Of a stretch of DNA of 64,000 nucleotides, positions 51,725-61,947 are shown in pieces. The translations under genes were made by a program, and so were the position numbers. Within the stretch, counting starts at the first letter, position 1. Each line of letters begins with the position of its first letter. This DNA comes from Thalassomonas actiniarum (lineage in GTDB: Bacteria > Pseudomonadota > Gammaproteobacteria > Enterobacterales > Alteromonadaceae): NCBI RefSeq assembly GCF_000948975.2, contig NZ_CP059735.1:3720001-3784000 (forward strand), read 5' to 3'. The notes below the pieces were generated by a model. It searched no databases. It worked only from the letters and a program-made list of their open reading frames with translations, and was not told where the DNA came from.

Positions 51725-52942
51725 ATGGCTGTTTTTGATACCAAAAATGTACCGGATAAAGCAGACGGTACCGGCGAAAAACCCCTGATCATGCTGGTGG
51801 ATGATGAAATTGAAAACATCAATGTCCTCAGCCAGTTATTAGCCGCCAACTTTCAAGTCATCACCGGGCTCAATGGCAGCGAAGCAATTGATATCATAGA
51901 TAACATGGCAGATCCGGGTAAAATCCAGCTGATCATCAGCGACCAGAGAATGCCGAAAATGACCGGCGTTGAATTCTTAGAGAAAGTATCCGATAAAATA
52001 CCGGACACCATACGGATTATTTTAACCGCCTTCTCTGACACCCAAGTCATTATCGACTCGGTCAACAAGGCTAATATCTATAAATTTATCACCAAACCTT
52101 TTGATCCGGTTGAACTGTTGTTAACGGTAAAAAGAGGCATTGAAGCCTTTCAAATGCGGCAAAAACTACTCGCCTACTCCAGTCATTTAGAAAAGTTGGT
52201 CATAAAAAGAACAGAAGAATTAAAAAGGAAAAACCGAGAGCTGGTTCAGGCATTAAACACCTTGGAAGCGCGTAGCCTCAATGATCAATTAACCGGCACC
52301 CACAACAGGCACTTCCTGCAAAAATTAATGCCGCAGGAGCTGACAAAGTTCAGGCGGGAGCATCAGGTAGACCCCAAGGATGACGGTTACTTTGGCATGA
52401 TGATGCTCGACATCGACTATTTTAAACAGGTCAACGATACCTATGGCCATGATGCCGGAGACAAGGTACTTATCGGCTTTAGCCAAATTCTCAAAGCCAC
52501 TTGCAGGACATCCGATTGGATAGTGCGCTGGGGCGGTGAAGAGTTTGTGATTATCGCCCGCGGACTCTCTTTCGACGGACTGCATCACCTGGCGGAAAGG
52601 ATCAGGCAAAACGTTGAATTACATGAATTTGATTTGGGGTGCGAACAACGTATGTTAAGAACCTGCTCCATGGGGATAGTATCTTTTCCTTTTATCAAAA
52701 ATCAATTTGACGCCTTAAGTTGGCAGCAAACCCTCAACTTGGCAGATATTGCCTTATACCTGGCCAAAAACAACGGCAGAAATGCCTGGGTGAGTTTGTT
52801 TGCAAGAGAAATCAGCTACCATGATGGCTTCTATGACAATATCCTGAGCAACTTAAAAACCTTAATTGAAAACAATGCCATTGCCTACAAAACATCATTA
52901 GCGCAAAGCAGCTTAAAGTTTAACGATATTCATACTCAATGA
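51725..52942 (+). CDS. Response-regulator diguanylate cyclase (REC-GGDEF)
   Basis: A 405-residue protein. REC at about 20-140 (LIMLVDDEIENINVLSQLL, phosphoacceptor Asp in QLIISDQRMPKMTG, Lys in FITKPFD), a coiled-coil linker (about 150-185), then a GGDEF domain with active site RWGGEEFVII and the D-x-D metal loop in MLDIDYFKQVND. The ATG at 51725 sits seven bases after AGGAG; a TTG six bases upstream is also in frame. The gene follows the kinase gene by 24 bases. It should make cyclic di-GMP on phosphorylation. Confidence 0.9.
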   Translation: MAVFDTKNVPDKADGTGEKPLIMLVDDEIENINVLSQLLAANFQVITGLNGSEAIDIIDNMADPGKIQLIISDQRMPKMTGVEFLEKVSDKIPDTIRIILTAFSDTQVIIDSVNKANIYKFITKPFDPVELLLTVKRGIEAFQMRQKLLAYSSHLEKLVIKRTEELKRKNRELVQALNTLEARSLNDQLTGTHNRHFLQKLMPQELTKFRREHQVDPKDDGYFGMMMLDIDYFKQVNDTYGHDAGDKVLIGFSQILKATCRTSDWIVRWGGEEFVIIARGLSFDGLHHLAERIRQNVELHEFDLGCEQRMLRTCSMGIVSFPFIKNQFDALSWQQTLNLADIALYLAKNNGRNAWVSLFAREISYHDGFYDNILSNLKTLIENNAIAYKTSLAQSSLKFNDIHTQ

Positions 52943-53197
52943 CGCATGCAATCCCGTGCGTATTTCATAAGACCGGGCCAGTAACAAAATACACCAGACG
53001 CCGACAAGCAAACGGGATTCCTCTCAATATGCCAACACCCGATCCCGATACAGGCGTTCATTCTCTCCCTGGCTCAGTAGCAAATCAAAGGCTATCCGGA
53101 GCTCTAATTTAATAAAATCAACCGCTAAACGGGTTAGCAGCCTATAAAATGACATCACCATAAAATAAGATTTTACCTTCCTTCCCCTTGTTAACTT

Positions 53198-53543
53198 GCT
53201 TTCCTGACAAACTTAGTCAAGTATTTATGAACATTGTCGTAAATGCTTGTCAGGCGATAGCAACGAGTAAATAAAAAGCAACCACTTAACAGGAGAATTT
53301 GCCGTTACCTCAGCCGAAAATAAGTGTAAGTTAATCATGAGCTTGATAGAAAATGGCTGCGGGACGGACGAAGTGACTCAGGAAAATATTTACCCCGTTT
53401 TTCAGCACGAAAGCTGTCAGCGAGATACAGGGTTGGCCATGGCAATTTCATTCGGCACAATTGAAGCACACGGAGGTACTGTCAAGGTAGCTTATACTAT
53501 AGATGAGGGAACAAAAGTATCCATATATTTGCCTATAGCTTAA
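53198..53543 (+). pseudogene. Remnant of a second histidine kinase (tandem duplicate)
   Basis: This stretch matches the 3' end of the intact kinase gene (about 51335-51700) with substitutions and deletions. TTGCTTTCC, CAAACTTAGTCAAGTATTTA and the last 200 bases are recognisable. It keeps an ATPase tail (NGCGTDEVTQ, AISFGTIEAHGGTVKVAYTIDEGT) but the F box is damaged (YPVFQHESCQR) and the sensor, HAMP and His box are gone. It is the decayed kinase of the duplicated pair. Confidence 0.85.
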
Positions 53544-53573
53544 GGTAAATAATATCAGGCGCAGGAGTGATGC

Positions 53574-54791
53574 ATGCCTATTTTTGATATGAAAAATATT
53601 CCTTCCAAATCAAGCCGCCCTCCGGAAAAGCCCCTGATCATGCTGGTTGATGATGAAGCTGAAAACCTTAATGTAATGCGCCAGTTATTGGCCGCTGACT
53701 TCCAGGTCATCACCGCACTCAGTGGTTATGAAGCGATACAAATCATCAACAATATGGGCGATGCCGGCAAAATACAACTGATCATCAGCGATCAAAGAAT
53801 GCCGAAAATGTCCGGTGTTGAGTTCCTGAAGCTGGTTGCAGATAAAATACCGGATACTATTCGCATCATACTATCGGCTTACTCTGACACCCAGGTCGTT
53901 ATTGATTCCATTAACAAGGCTGAGATCTACAAATTTATGACCAAGCCTTTTGATCCGGGGGAATTGTCCCTCACGGTAAAAAGAGGCGTTGAAGCCTTTC
54001 AAATGCGGCAACAATTATTCAAGTATTCAACCCACTTGGAAAAATTAGTTGCCGAAAGAACCCAGGAGTTGCACCAGAAAAATGAAGAACTCAGCCAGGC
54101 ATTACACGCGTTAGAACAGCTCAGTTTGAGCGATCAACTAACCGGTGCCTACAACCGGCATTTTTTGGATAAGTTTATGCCCCAGGAAATTAACCAGTTT
54201 AAACGAAAATATAAACGGCATTTGGGGAAACGGGGTTACTTTGGCATCATGATGATAGACATAGACCATTTTAAAGCCGTCAATGATAACTATGGCCATG
54301 ACGCCGGAGACAAGTTACTTGTCGGCTTTACCAAAATGCTGCAACAAAACTGCCGGGAAGAAGACTGGGTGGTGCGTTGGGGCGGTGAAGAGTTCGTCAT
54401 CATTACCAGGGGGCTGTCATTAACAGGTCAGCAATGCTTAGCCGAAAGACTCAGGGCTAAGATAGTATCAAAAGAGTTTGACATAGGTTGCGGGCAAAAA
54501 TTACTGAAAACCTGCTCTATGGGCCTGGTCTGCTTCCCCTTTATAAAAAACAGCTTTAATGCCTTAAGTTGGCAGCAAACCTTAAACCTGGCAGACCTTG
54601 CCTTATATCAGGCTAAAAATAACGGCAGAAATACCTGGGTCAGCTTATGTAATGCCCACCTGACCCAGGATGAACACTTATATGAAAATATCATGAACAA
54701 TTTACAGACCTTAATTGGCAACAACCTTATCTCCTACCATAGTACTCATCCGGGCAGCCATATCACTTTTAATACCATAAAACACGGCTAA
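53574..54791 (+). CDS. Second response-regulator diguanylate cyclase, tandem paralogue
   Basis: A 405-residue protein with the same REC-linker-GGDEF plan as the gene at 51725 (DQRMPKMSG, FMTKPFD, RWGGEEFVII, MIDIDHFKAVND). Both share the same AGGAG ribosome-site surroundings (GCAGGAGT). Catalytic residues look intact, so it could still signal, probably from the first kinase. The upstream kinase copy is broken. No stop or frameshift seen. Confidence 0.88.
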   Translation: MPIFDMKNIPSKSSRPPEKPLIMLVDDEAENLNVMRQLLAADFQVITALSGYEAIQIINNMGDAGKIQLIISDQRMPKMSGVEFLKLVADKIPDTIRIILSAYSDTQVVIDSINKAEIYKFMTKPFDPGELSLTVKRGVEAFQMRQQLFKYSTHLEKLVAERTQELHQKNEELSQALHALEQLSLSDQLTGAYNRHFLDKFMPQEINQFKRKYKRHLGKRGYFGIMMIDIDHFKAVNDNYGHDAGDKLLVGFTKMLQQNCREEDWVVRWGGEEFVIITRGLSLTGQQCLAERLRAKIVSKEFDIGCGQKLLKTCSMGLVCFPFIKNSFNALSWQQTLNLADLALYQAKNNGRNTWVSLCNAHLTQDEHLYENIMNNLQTLIGNNLISYHSTHPGSHITFNTIKHG

Positions 54792-55228
54792 TACAGGAGG
54801 CAGCAAACCGATACATTATCCAAGCCATTTTCTCCGTCGCTTTTTAGTAAAAAAATCAAACGATTTCATCTTATTCCGCTATAGACGCAGTACAAGAGAT
54901 CGCCTATATTGGATTCGGGTTTGCGTTTTTTGCCTGTTTGTTTTGGCACCTGGTTGTGCTTTGCTTTAGCCCTGAAATCTTCATGGATTTCAATCAGCCC
55001 TGATGGTTTATTGTTTCATGTGTATTGTTCCGTGCATAGTGCTGCGATTAACTGCACTAAGCCTCAATAAAAACCCATGCCTCATCAATACCCCCTCGGG
55101 AATGAATACAGGATCTGGCATGTCCTCTTGCAGATAAATTAGCGAATCCCGGCTTTATCCCTAATAGCAGTTCTTCAAAGAAACCTTCCAAGATCCACTA
55201 TAAAAATAACAGACAACAAGGATATACA
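54792..55228. other. Intergenic region upstream of the flavoenzyme pair
   Basis: About 440 bases with no supported gene, terminator of clear shape or repeat. It should contain the promoter of the two oxidoreductase genes. Confidence 0.4.
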
Positions 55229-56437
55229 GTGGAACAAAACTCACAATACGATCTCATCATCATAGGTGGTGGCGCCGTAGGCCTCTCTTGTGCGTATCAC
55301 GGCACAAAACGTGGCCTTAACACCTTAGTAATAGAGAAAAGCAATTACTTTAATGACCAAGGCAGTTCCGCCGGACATTCCCGGCAATTTCGCCTGCAGT
55401 ATGCACAAGATTATATGGCCGAGCTGTGCATAGCCTCGCAAAGCTTCTGGCGGGAGCTGGACCAACTGACCCCACAAACCTTGCTTGGCGATGACGGCAG
55501 TTTATGGTTTGGCGATCCAAAATTAAACTCCCAGGAAGGCGGCATAGATGCGGCCAAGGACACCATGGACGCCCTTGGCATCCCTTACACGCCGCTGACG
55601 GCGGCACAAATAGAGCAGCAATATAACTTTAAAGACCTGCCCCCCAATTACGAAGGTTTTTTCCAGGCTGACGGCGGAACCATCAACCTCAAAGCCACCG
55701 AGCAGGTCATGTATGACCAGGCGCTGAATTCGGGCCTGGCAGACTTTCATGAACAAGAAGAAGTCACCAACATCGACTCCGGGGCCGACGGGGTGATCAC
55801 CGTCACCACCAACAAGGGAGCCTATCGAACCGGTAAACTTGCCATTACCACCGGGCCTTATGTGAATCACACGGTAGAGTCCCTGTCGCTGGAAGTGCCT
55901 ATCATCATCTGGCCGATGTCGTCGGCATATTTTGAGAAGACCCAGCATGATATCCAGTATCCTTCCTGGTTTGTCTTCCAGGAGCCGGTCGAGAGCGCCC
56001 AGTTTTACGGCTTTCCTGAAGTTAACTGGTCAAACCCGGGATATATCCGCGTCGCCACCGACTTTCCCGATGACGGCATTATCCTGACAGACCCCGATGA
56101 CCGCCCAACCGAGCCCAGTGAGCAAAGTTTGCAGCTGGACTCACAATGGGTGCGCGATCATATGACCGGACTGAGCGATGAGCCCTTTTTTACCGATACC
56201 TGCCTAATCGCCCTGGCACAAGACAGTGATAAACAGCTATTGCTTGATTATATGCCGGAGCATATCCCTAATAATAAAAACATCGTCACCTATACCGCAG
56301 GCTGGGCGGCCAAGTTCATCCCTATCCTCGGCGATATGATCTGCCAGATGCTGGAAACGGATACCGACAGCTTCACCTATGGGCAATACACTATCTCACG
56401 CGACAATTTCTCCATTAACTGGTTAATAAAGGAATAA
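55229..56437 (+). CDS. FAD-dependent amine/amino-acid oxidase (DAO, sarcosine-oxidase-like)
   Basis: A 402-residue flavoprotein. The Rossmann motif is IIIGGGAVGLSCAYHGTKRG (about 10-29), followed by EKSNYF and SSAGHSRQFRLQYA, as in monomeric sarcosine/N-methyltryptophan oxidases. It starts at GTG (AAGG seven bases before). The next gene is only four bases downstream. It should oxidise a secondary amine or amino acid. The usual covalent-FAD Cys is not obvious near the end, so flavin attachment may be non-covalent. Confidence 0.8.
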   Translation: MEQNSQYDLIIIGGGAVGLSCAYHGTKRGLNTLVIEKSNYFNDQGSSAGHSRQFRLQYAQDYMAELCIASQSFWRELDQLTPQTLLGDDGSLWFGDPKLNSQEGGIDAAKDTMDALGIPYTPLTAAQIEQQYNFKDLPPNYEGFFQADGGTINLKATEQVMYDQALNSGLADFHEQEEVTNIDSGADGVITVTTNKGAYRTGKLAITTGPYVNHTVESLSLEVPIIIWPMSSAYFEKTQHDIQYPSWFVFQEPVESAQFYGFPEVNWSNPGYIRVATDFPDDGIILTDPDDRPTEPSEQSLQLDSQWVRDHMTGLSDEPFFTDTCLIALAQDSDKQLLLDYMPEHIPNNKNIVTYTAGWAAKFIPILGDMICQMLETDTDSFTYGQYTISRDNFSINWLIKE

Positions 56438-56441
56438 TAAC

Positions 56442-58274
56442 ATGGCTAAATATACGATTTTCGGTGGCGGCCCCTCAGGGCTCTATACCGCATGGCGCCT
56501 GCTCACGAGCGGCAAGGCAACAGCAAGCGATACCGTAGAAATTATTGAATGGGGCAATTACGATTACGGCGCAGAAGGCGCCGGCGACAGGCTGCCTGCG
56601 GGACGGATTTGCTCTCACCACTATCAAAACGATACCGGGAAATCCTATATTGAAGTCGGCGGCATGCGCTACATTCAATGGGATCCGGCTAAAAAAGAAG
56701 GCCACCAGCTGGTAACCACCACCATCTCCCAATTAGGGCTCGACAGCGGCGACAGCAATGTCGTGGTGGACTTTCAAACCACAGACAACCCACTGTTCTT
56801 TTTACGGGGCGAGCATTTTTATCAAAAATGTTTAGTGGGAGAATATGATCCCAGCAAGTGCAATACCGAAACCACGATTGCCCCCTACAAAACCCCGGGC
56901 AACAACGAAAAAGCCGCCGGTGTCTTAATTGGCAATATTTCCAATCTGATCACCGGCAGCAATCCGGTAACCACCCGGGCCGAACAATGCCAGTTTTATG
57001 CCTCAGGCACCTTAACAAGCGAGTTTAACTCTTTTGTCTATTCCCCCGGGGATACCGCCGGCAACATAGGCTACTGGAACGTCTTTTACGATCAGGCAGG
57101 CAACGAAGGTTTTCAATACGCCGCCGATGCCGGGGGCTACAGCTCAAATGTCATTAACTGGAATGCCGCCAACGCCGCCGTTTACAATGGCGAATTTGCC
57201 CCCGGCGGCAGCTTTAAAACCCTCTCAAGCGGCTTTTCCAGCTTATTCGTTGCCCTGCATAATAAATGTGTTGAAGCAGCAGCAAGCAGCGGGGCGGAAT
57301 TTACCGTACGCAAGAATATTCGACTGCACTCCATCTGGAGCAATAACGGCACCACAGAATATCATCTGGCAACCTCGCTCTCACCGGAGAAACCTTCCGG
57401 GGTGCCGCTCACCACAGACTATGCCTTTTTAGCCATGTCTCCCAATGCTCTGGAGCTGGTAGCCGGCGCCAGCCGCTACCTGGCAGACAGGGCCGGTATC
57501 AATGATTTTCTTAACCATAATGACGTGCAAAATTACCTGCAGTCGGTGATTGAGCAGCCGTCCTTTAAAGTGGCAATGTTCTTTGATACCCAGTGGTGGG
57601 AGAACGCGACTTATCCCCCCAGTATCGACCTGGCCAATAATACCTTCGGCCCCACCATTACCGATCTGCCGCTGCGGCAAGTATATTACTTTGGTGATAA
57701 TGCCCCCGAAACGCAATCATCGCCGGTTTACGGCATGTTGGCATCATATGATGATATGCGTTTCACTAAATTCTGGCAGGAAATGGAGCTGGGGGTAAAT
57801 GAGCGGCGGGAAACCCCGCTCAGTAGGGATTACCAGCCATTGCATGGCGCAGGGACTGCCAGTGATACCATGGAGAAAATGCTGTTATTGCAGCTGGCCA
57901 AAGTGCACTATGGCGATCCTAATGCCGCCGGTACCATTCCCACGCCGCTGGAAACTGTGTTTATGGACTGGGGCCTCAACCCCTTTGGTGCCGGTTACCA
58001 CGCCTGGGCTGCCCATTACGATATCTGTGATGTGATGAACCGGATCAGAACCCCGGCGGTGATGGCAGGCGACAGCAATGAAAATATCTTCATTATCGGC
58101 TCCGCCTTTTCCAATGATCAGGCCTGGGTAGAAGGAGCATTTTGCACCGCAGAATCGGTACTGGTGGATTATCTTGGGGTCAGCACCATAGCAACAGATC
58201 CCGTTGAATATCCTCTGATTTGTTCTTGTAATAATGGCCAGAAAGCCAACAAAGGCAATAACAGAAAAAACTAA
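56442..58274 (+). CDS. FAD-dependent oxidoreductase (flavin amine oxidase-like)
   Basis: A 610-residue protein with the dinucleotide fold GGGPSGLYTAWRLL (about 7-20), an EIIEWG ribose contact, and the substrate-side IEVGGMRYIQWD typical of amino-acid/polyamine oxidases. The Cys-rich C-terminal tail (PLICSCNNGQKANKG) is unusual. It lies four bases after the DAO-type oxidase, so the two are co-expressed and probably act on related amines. Neither has a signal peptide, so both are cytoplasmic. Confidence 0.72.
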   Translation: MAKYTIFGGGPSGLYTAWRLLTSGKATASDTVEIIEWGNYDYGAEGAGDRLPAGRICSHHYQNDTGKSYIEVGGMRYIQWDPAKKEGHQLVTTTISQLGLDSGDSNVVVDFQTTDNPLFFLRGEHFYQKCLVGEYDPSKCNTETTIAPYKTPGNNEKAAGVLIGNISNLITGSNPVTTRAEQCQFYASGTLTSEFNSFVYSPGDTAGNIGYWNVFYDQAGNEGFQYAADAGGYSSNVINWNAANAAVYNGEFAPGGSFKTLSSGFSSLFVALHNKCVEAAASSGAEFTVRKNIRLHSIWSNNGTTEYHLATSLSPEKPSGVPLTTDYAFLAMSPNALELVAGASRYLADRAGINDFLNHNDVQNYLQSVIEQPSFKVAMFFDTQWWENATYPPSIDLANNTFGPTITDLPLRQVYYFGDNAPETQSSPVYGMLASYDDMRFTKFWQEMELGVNERRETPLSRDYQPLHGAGTASDTMEKMLLLQLAKVHYGDPNAAGTIPTPLETVFMDWGLNPFGAGYHAWAAHYDICDVMNRIRTPAVMAGDSNENIFIIGSAFSNDQAWVEGAFCTAESVLVDYLGVSTIATDPVEYPLICSCNNGQKANKGNNRKN

Positions 58275-58301
58275 AGTCACATAAGTGCTGATTCACTCAG
58301 C

Positions 58302-58331
58302 TTTCGCCGGGAAAACCTTTTCCCGGCGAAA
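58302..58331 (+). terminator. Terminator of the flavoenzyme operon
   Basis: A perfect 14-bp stem (TTTCGCCGGGAAAA and complement) with a two-base loop, 27 bases after the stop, followed by an AT-rich stretch (ATTTATT). Confidence 0.88.
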
Positions 58332-58432
58332 TATTTATTAACGGGCTAAAGCAAATGCTACTTGCCCGCATCTCCGGCATCAGCAAAGAAAATATTTCCC
58401 CCTGCCATCCCTCTTTAAGAGACAAACATGAA

Positions 58433-60289
58433 TCAGGCTTTTTGCTGTTTTACCCAGCGTTTCACATCCTGCTCCAGCAAGGTCAGCGGACGGGCGCCCG
58501 GTAACAGTACTAAATCATGGAAAGCTTTTATATCAAACTTTTCTTTAAGCTCGGCTTTCGCCCAATCGCGCAGTTCAACCATTTTCAGCATACCCAGCTT
58601 GTAGCCCAGCGCCTGTCCCGGCCAGGCCATATAGCGCTCAATAGCGCTTTCTACATCACTCATGGCAGTGCCGGTGGCATTATGGAAATAGGTGATCGCC
58701 TGTTCCCTGCTCCAGCGTTTATGGTGTAAACCGGTATCAACCACCAAGCGTGCAGCGCGGTAAACTTCTGCCTGTAAACGTCCCAGGTTACCCCAAGGAT
58801 CGTTTTCATACATGCCCATCTCATAAGCAACCAGCTCGGAATACAAGGCCCAGCCTTCAGTAAAGGCATTAAACTGGGCTATCTGCCTCATAATGCCGAT
58901 ATCCTTTTGTGCCATATTCAAAGAAATTTGAAAATGATGTCCGGGCACCGCTTCATGATAAGTCAAAGTTTTTAAGCTAAAGCTTGGCTGCGCCTTCATA
59001 TCTTTTAAGTTGATGTTATAAACCCCGGGGCGCGAGCCATCCAGTGCCGGCGGCATATAAGAGCCGCCCGGCGCGCCTGCTTGAGAAGCCACAGGCACAC
59101 GTTTAACAATCACTTCCTGGGTCGGCATGGTGGCAAATAATTCCGGGGCTTTTGCCATCACCTTATCAATTTCTTTACTAAGATCTGCCAGCAGCTGCGC
59201 ACGCCCTTCGTCTGAGTCTTCATAAACAAATTGCGGCATATCCACCAGCTTGATCAGACGCTCGCCGACACTGCCCTGCTCCATGCCTTGGGACACTAAA
59301 ATAGCATCCATTTCCGCGGTAATACGCGCCACTTCATCTAAACCGATTTGGTGTATTTCATCGGCAGATAAGTTCGAGTCAGCCAAATAACGGATTTCAT
59401 GTTGATAGAAGCTTTCCCCGTTCGGCTGCGCCCAGATACCGTCTTCACTTGGTGCCCGCTGCTCTAATTGCACCATGGTTTTTTTGATATCCCGGTAACC
59501 CGGATAAACCTTAGTAGCAACCGTTTCTGCTGCCTGTTTAATCAAGGCTTGTTTTTCTGCCGTGCTAAGCTGCTCAAGCTTATCCAGCTTTTTAGCAAAA
59601 TGCGTTACCAGGCCATGCTCAGCAGCCTTGGGAGCAACAAAGTTGTCCAGGAAATTTAAGGTATTCGGGAACAGGGCTTTAGGCAAGATAATGCCTTTTT
59701 CGGCATCATCAAGCACCTTAGATTTCACCGCTTTAATTAACGGCTCAAAAGCCGCCAAACGCTGCAGGTAGTTAAGTGCATCGGTTTTCGAACTTATATT
59801 GTGTTGATCCTGCAAGACCGCAGGAATATCAATGAGCGGCCCGGAAATTTGACTCACAACAAAAGGTAAATGCCCACCCCAGGTATCGATATAACCGCCG
59901 GGAAAACCTAAATCCCCCTGGTAATAACCGGCAATATCCTGATTGACACCGAGGTGCAGGCTGTTTTTATCCGACAAGGCATCAAGATCAAAAGCCTTTA
60001 ATGAGGCTACCGATGCTTTCATGCTGTTTTGCACCGCCAACATACCTTTAGTGGAATAATCCGGCCAGGTGCCCTGGTAGTCGCCCGCCACCTCAGATGA
60101 CAAGTTAAGGGAAGTCGCCAGCGCAGGCTGCAGTTTAATAAATTTTTGGGTATAAGTCTCAACAGCGCTATCTATCGCTGCCTGACTGTAAGTGTTTATT
60201 TGTGCGGTGGTGTTGCTCGTCTGATTAGCTTCATGACTGCAACCGGATAAGGCCGCCAGTAGCGTAAGGGCGATAATGCTTTTTTTCAT
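58433..60289 (-). CDS. DUF885 lipoprotein, putative metallopeptidase
   Basis: A 618-residue protein with a lipoprotein signal (LLAALSGCSHEAN, Cys at 17). The DUF885 core includes the zinc-binding-like TYHEAVPGHHFQISL (about 445-459), the YMPPALDGSRPGVYNINL stretch and ALYSELVAYEMGMY. DUF885 proteins resemble M32/M2-type peptidases. It should be anchored in the envelope. The substrate is unknown. Gene context with an amine transport locus is weak and may be accidental. Confidence 0.85.
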   Translation of the reverse strand: MKKSIIALTLLAALSGCSHEANQTSNTTAQINTYSQAAIDSAVETYTQKFIKLQPALATSLNLSSEVAGDYQGTWPDYSTKGMLAVQNSMKASVASLKAFDLDALSDKNSLHLGVNQDIAGYYQGDLGFPGGYIDTWGGHLPFVVSQISGPLIDIPAVLQDQHNISSKTDALNYLQRLAAFEPLIKAVKSKVLDDAEKGIILPKALFPNTLNFLDNFVAPKAAEHGLVTHFAKKLDKLEQLSTAEKQALIKQAAETVATKVYPGYRDIKKTMVQLEQRAPSEDGIWAQPNGESFYQHEIRYLADSNLSADEIHQIGLDEVARITAEMDAILVSQGMEQGSVGERLIKLVDMPQFVYEDSDEGRAQLLADLSKEIDKVMAKAPELFATMPTQEVIVKRVPVASQAGAPGGSYMPPALDGSRPGVYNINLKDMKAQPSFSLKTLTYHEAVPGHHFQISLNMAQKDIGIMRQIAQFNAFTEGWALYSELVAYEMGMYENDPWGNLGRLQAEVYRAARLVVDTGLHHKRWSREQAITYFHNATGTAMSDVESAIERYMAWPGQALGYKLGMLKMVELRDWAKAELKEKFDIKAFHDLVLLPGARPLTLLEQDVKRWVKQQKA

Positions 60290-60750
60290 TTTATGGATCC
60301 AAGCTTGTTGTCTGATTTACTCAAGGCTGATGATATATTGTATATTCGTTAATTTATCGTAATTATGTGCTTTATTTGATAAAACTCTGCTGAAGCGATA
60401 ACGAAAGCAATGACAAAATCAATCAACTAGCTTCAACAAGGCACTAAAACCGGCGACAACGCTATAAAAAAATAACCATAAAAGCAAGTGCTGTGCGGTG
60501 AATCCACTGTTTTTGCGGCCAATACATTTGCAACCAGAACAAAAGCAAGGCTTACCACCTTAAACCTTCTTTATTTATCGACAGCGGCGCTCCACCAGTC
60601 AGTGCTTGACTTTCAATGGGCGGTAATAAACAATTTCCAGAGATGAACCTAACAAATTATTTGCTGCCTTTTTCCCCTTATTTCTGATTAATTTCCGATT
60701 ATGTGGCGATTAAGTGCCGGTAAATATTGTTAAATTTTAGGATGTTCGGC
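60290..60750. other. Divergent intergenic region
   Basis: About 460 bases between the DUF885 gene and the LysR gene. No gene, terminator or clear operator was seen. It is AT-rich and should hold both promoters and perhaps the LysR binding site. Confidence 0.4.
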
Positions 60751-61707
60751 ATGAATGGAAGTTTTGATTTTGATCTCAAATCGCTGGAAATATTTGTCTA
60801 TACCGTAGACTCCGGCAATATGACACTGGCCGCCGAGCGCTTAGGCACCACCCAGTCAGCAGTTTCCCAAAACCTGGCAAATTTAGAAAAATCCTTACAG
60901 GTAAAATTACTCGATCGTACGGTAAGGCCGTTGGAAATGACCACCGCCGGGCGTTTCTTCTATGACAGTGCCACAAAAATGTTAACCCTGGCACAAAAAA
61001 CCAATGAAGATATGCATCAAAGTAAATTCAGCCATTTAGATCATGTCAATATCGCTATGGTGGACTCCCTGGTCACAGCCCTTGGCCCTTCACTTATCGC
61101 CGCACTCAAAGGACGCGCCACCAGCTGGTCGGTAAACACCGGGCTGTCACACTTACATGCCAATGCCCTGCTCTCACGTCATGTCGATATGATCCTCTCG
61201 GACGATGCCTTAGAAGAGCATGCCGAGTTAAAACGTTACCGTATCCTCAGGGAGCCTTTCGTATTGGTTTTGCCCAAAGGCCATCAAGGTCAGGTCGAGC
61301 ACCTACCTAAGCTGCTCAAGACCTTAGGCTTGATACGTTATAGCGCCAATTCACTGATCGGCATAACGGTTGAGCGTTATCTCAAGCGCATGTCGGTTGA
61401 GCCGCCGGTAAGCCTGCGTCTGGATAATACCTTTGCTATCCTTTCCTCGGTTGCCGCTGGCCTTGGCTGGACCATCACCACACCTTTGTGTTTATTCCAA
61501 AACGGTATTCGCCACCTGGAGCTTGATTGTTATCCGCTGCCGGGAGAGCCGCTATACCGTAATTTAACTTTGGTCAGCAGGCACAATGAATTGTGGGAAC
61601 TGCCCAAAGTGATTGCTGACGATAGCCGTATTATCTTGCAAGATAATTTTCTCGGTTATGTAGAGCAACACCTGTCCTGGTTAGACCATGAAATAAAAAT
61701 AGGTTAA
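60751..61707 (+). CDS. LysR-family transcriptional regulator
   Basis: A 318-residue regulator. The helix-turn-helix is at 10-60 (LKSLEIFVYTVDSGNMTLAAERLGTTQSAVSQNLANLEKSL). A substrate-binding domain of two lobes follows. The ATG at 60751 has AGGA eight bases upstream and is preferred over earlier starts. It lies 240 bases upstream of the permease gene on the same strand and is a good candidate to control it. The inducer is unknown. Confidence 0.88.
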   Translation: MNGSFDFDLKSLEIFVYTVDSGNMTLAAERLGTTQSAVSQNLANLEKSLQVKLLDRTVRPLEMTTAGRFFYDSATKMLTLAQKTNEDMHQSKFSHLDHVNIAMVDSLVTALGPSLIAALKGRATSWSVNTGLSHLHANALLSRHVDMILSDDALEEHAELKRYRILREPFVLVLPKGHQGQVEHLPKLLKTLGLIRYSANSLIGITVERYLKRMSVEPPVSLRLDNTFAILSSVAAGLGWTITTPLCLFQNGIRHLELDCYPLPGEPLYRNLTLVSRHNELWELPKVIADDSRIILQDNFLGYVEQHLSWLDHEIKIG

Positions 61708-61947
61708 AGACTGCTCCCCTGCCTTTTCCCCTGCCGGGTAAGCTATTACCGGCAAAAAACCACCAAAGAAATCAGCTATAACAAGGCTTTGCCTGACATT
61801 ATTAGTTTTTCTAATACCTCTTTTCACGAAATATTTATTCTATTTGACCGCAACTTTCCCCTCTTTTAGTATCGAATGAGGTTGTTTTTCAGTCAGTTAA
61901 CAATCGCGGATGCTGTACCTAAATAAACAATAAATGGGGAAATATTC

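Noticed and set aside
53337-53543. Independent small ATPase-domain gene
   Set aside because: It is the decayed end of a duplicated histidine kinase with a damaged F box and no other domains.
61732-61754. TGCCGG/CCGGCA hairpin after the LysR gene as terminator
   Set aside because: Bulged stem and followed by A rather than T residues; left out as a feature.
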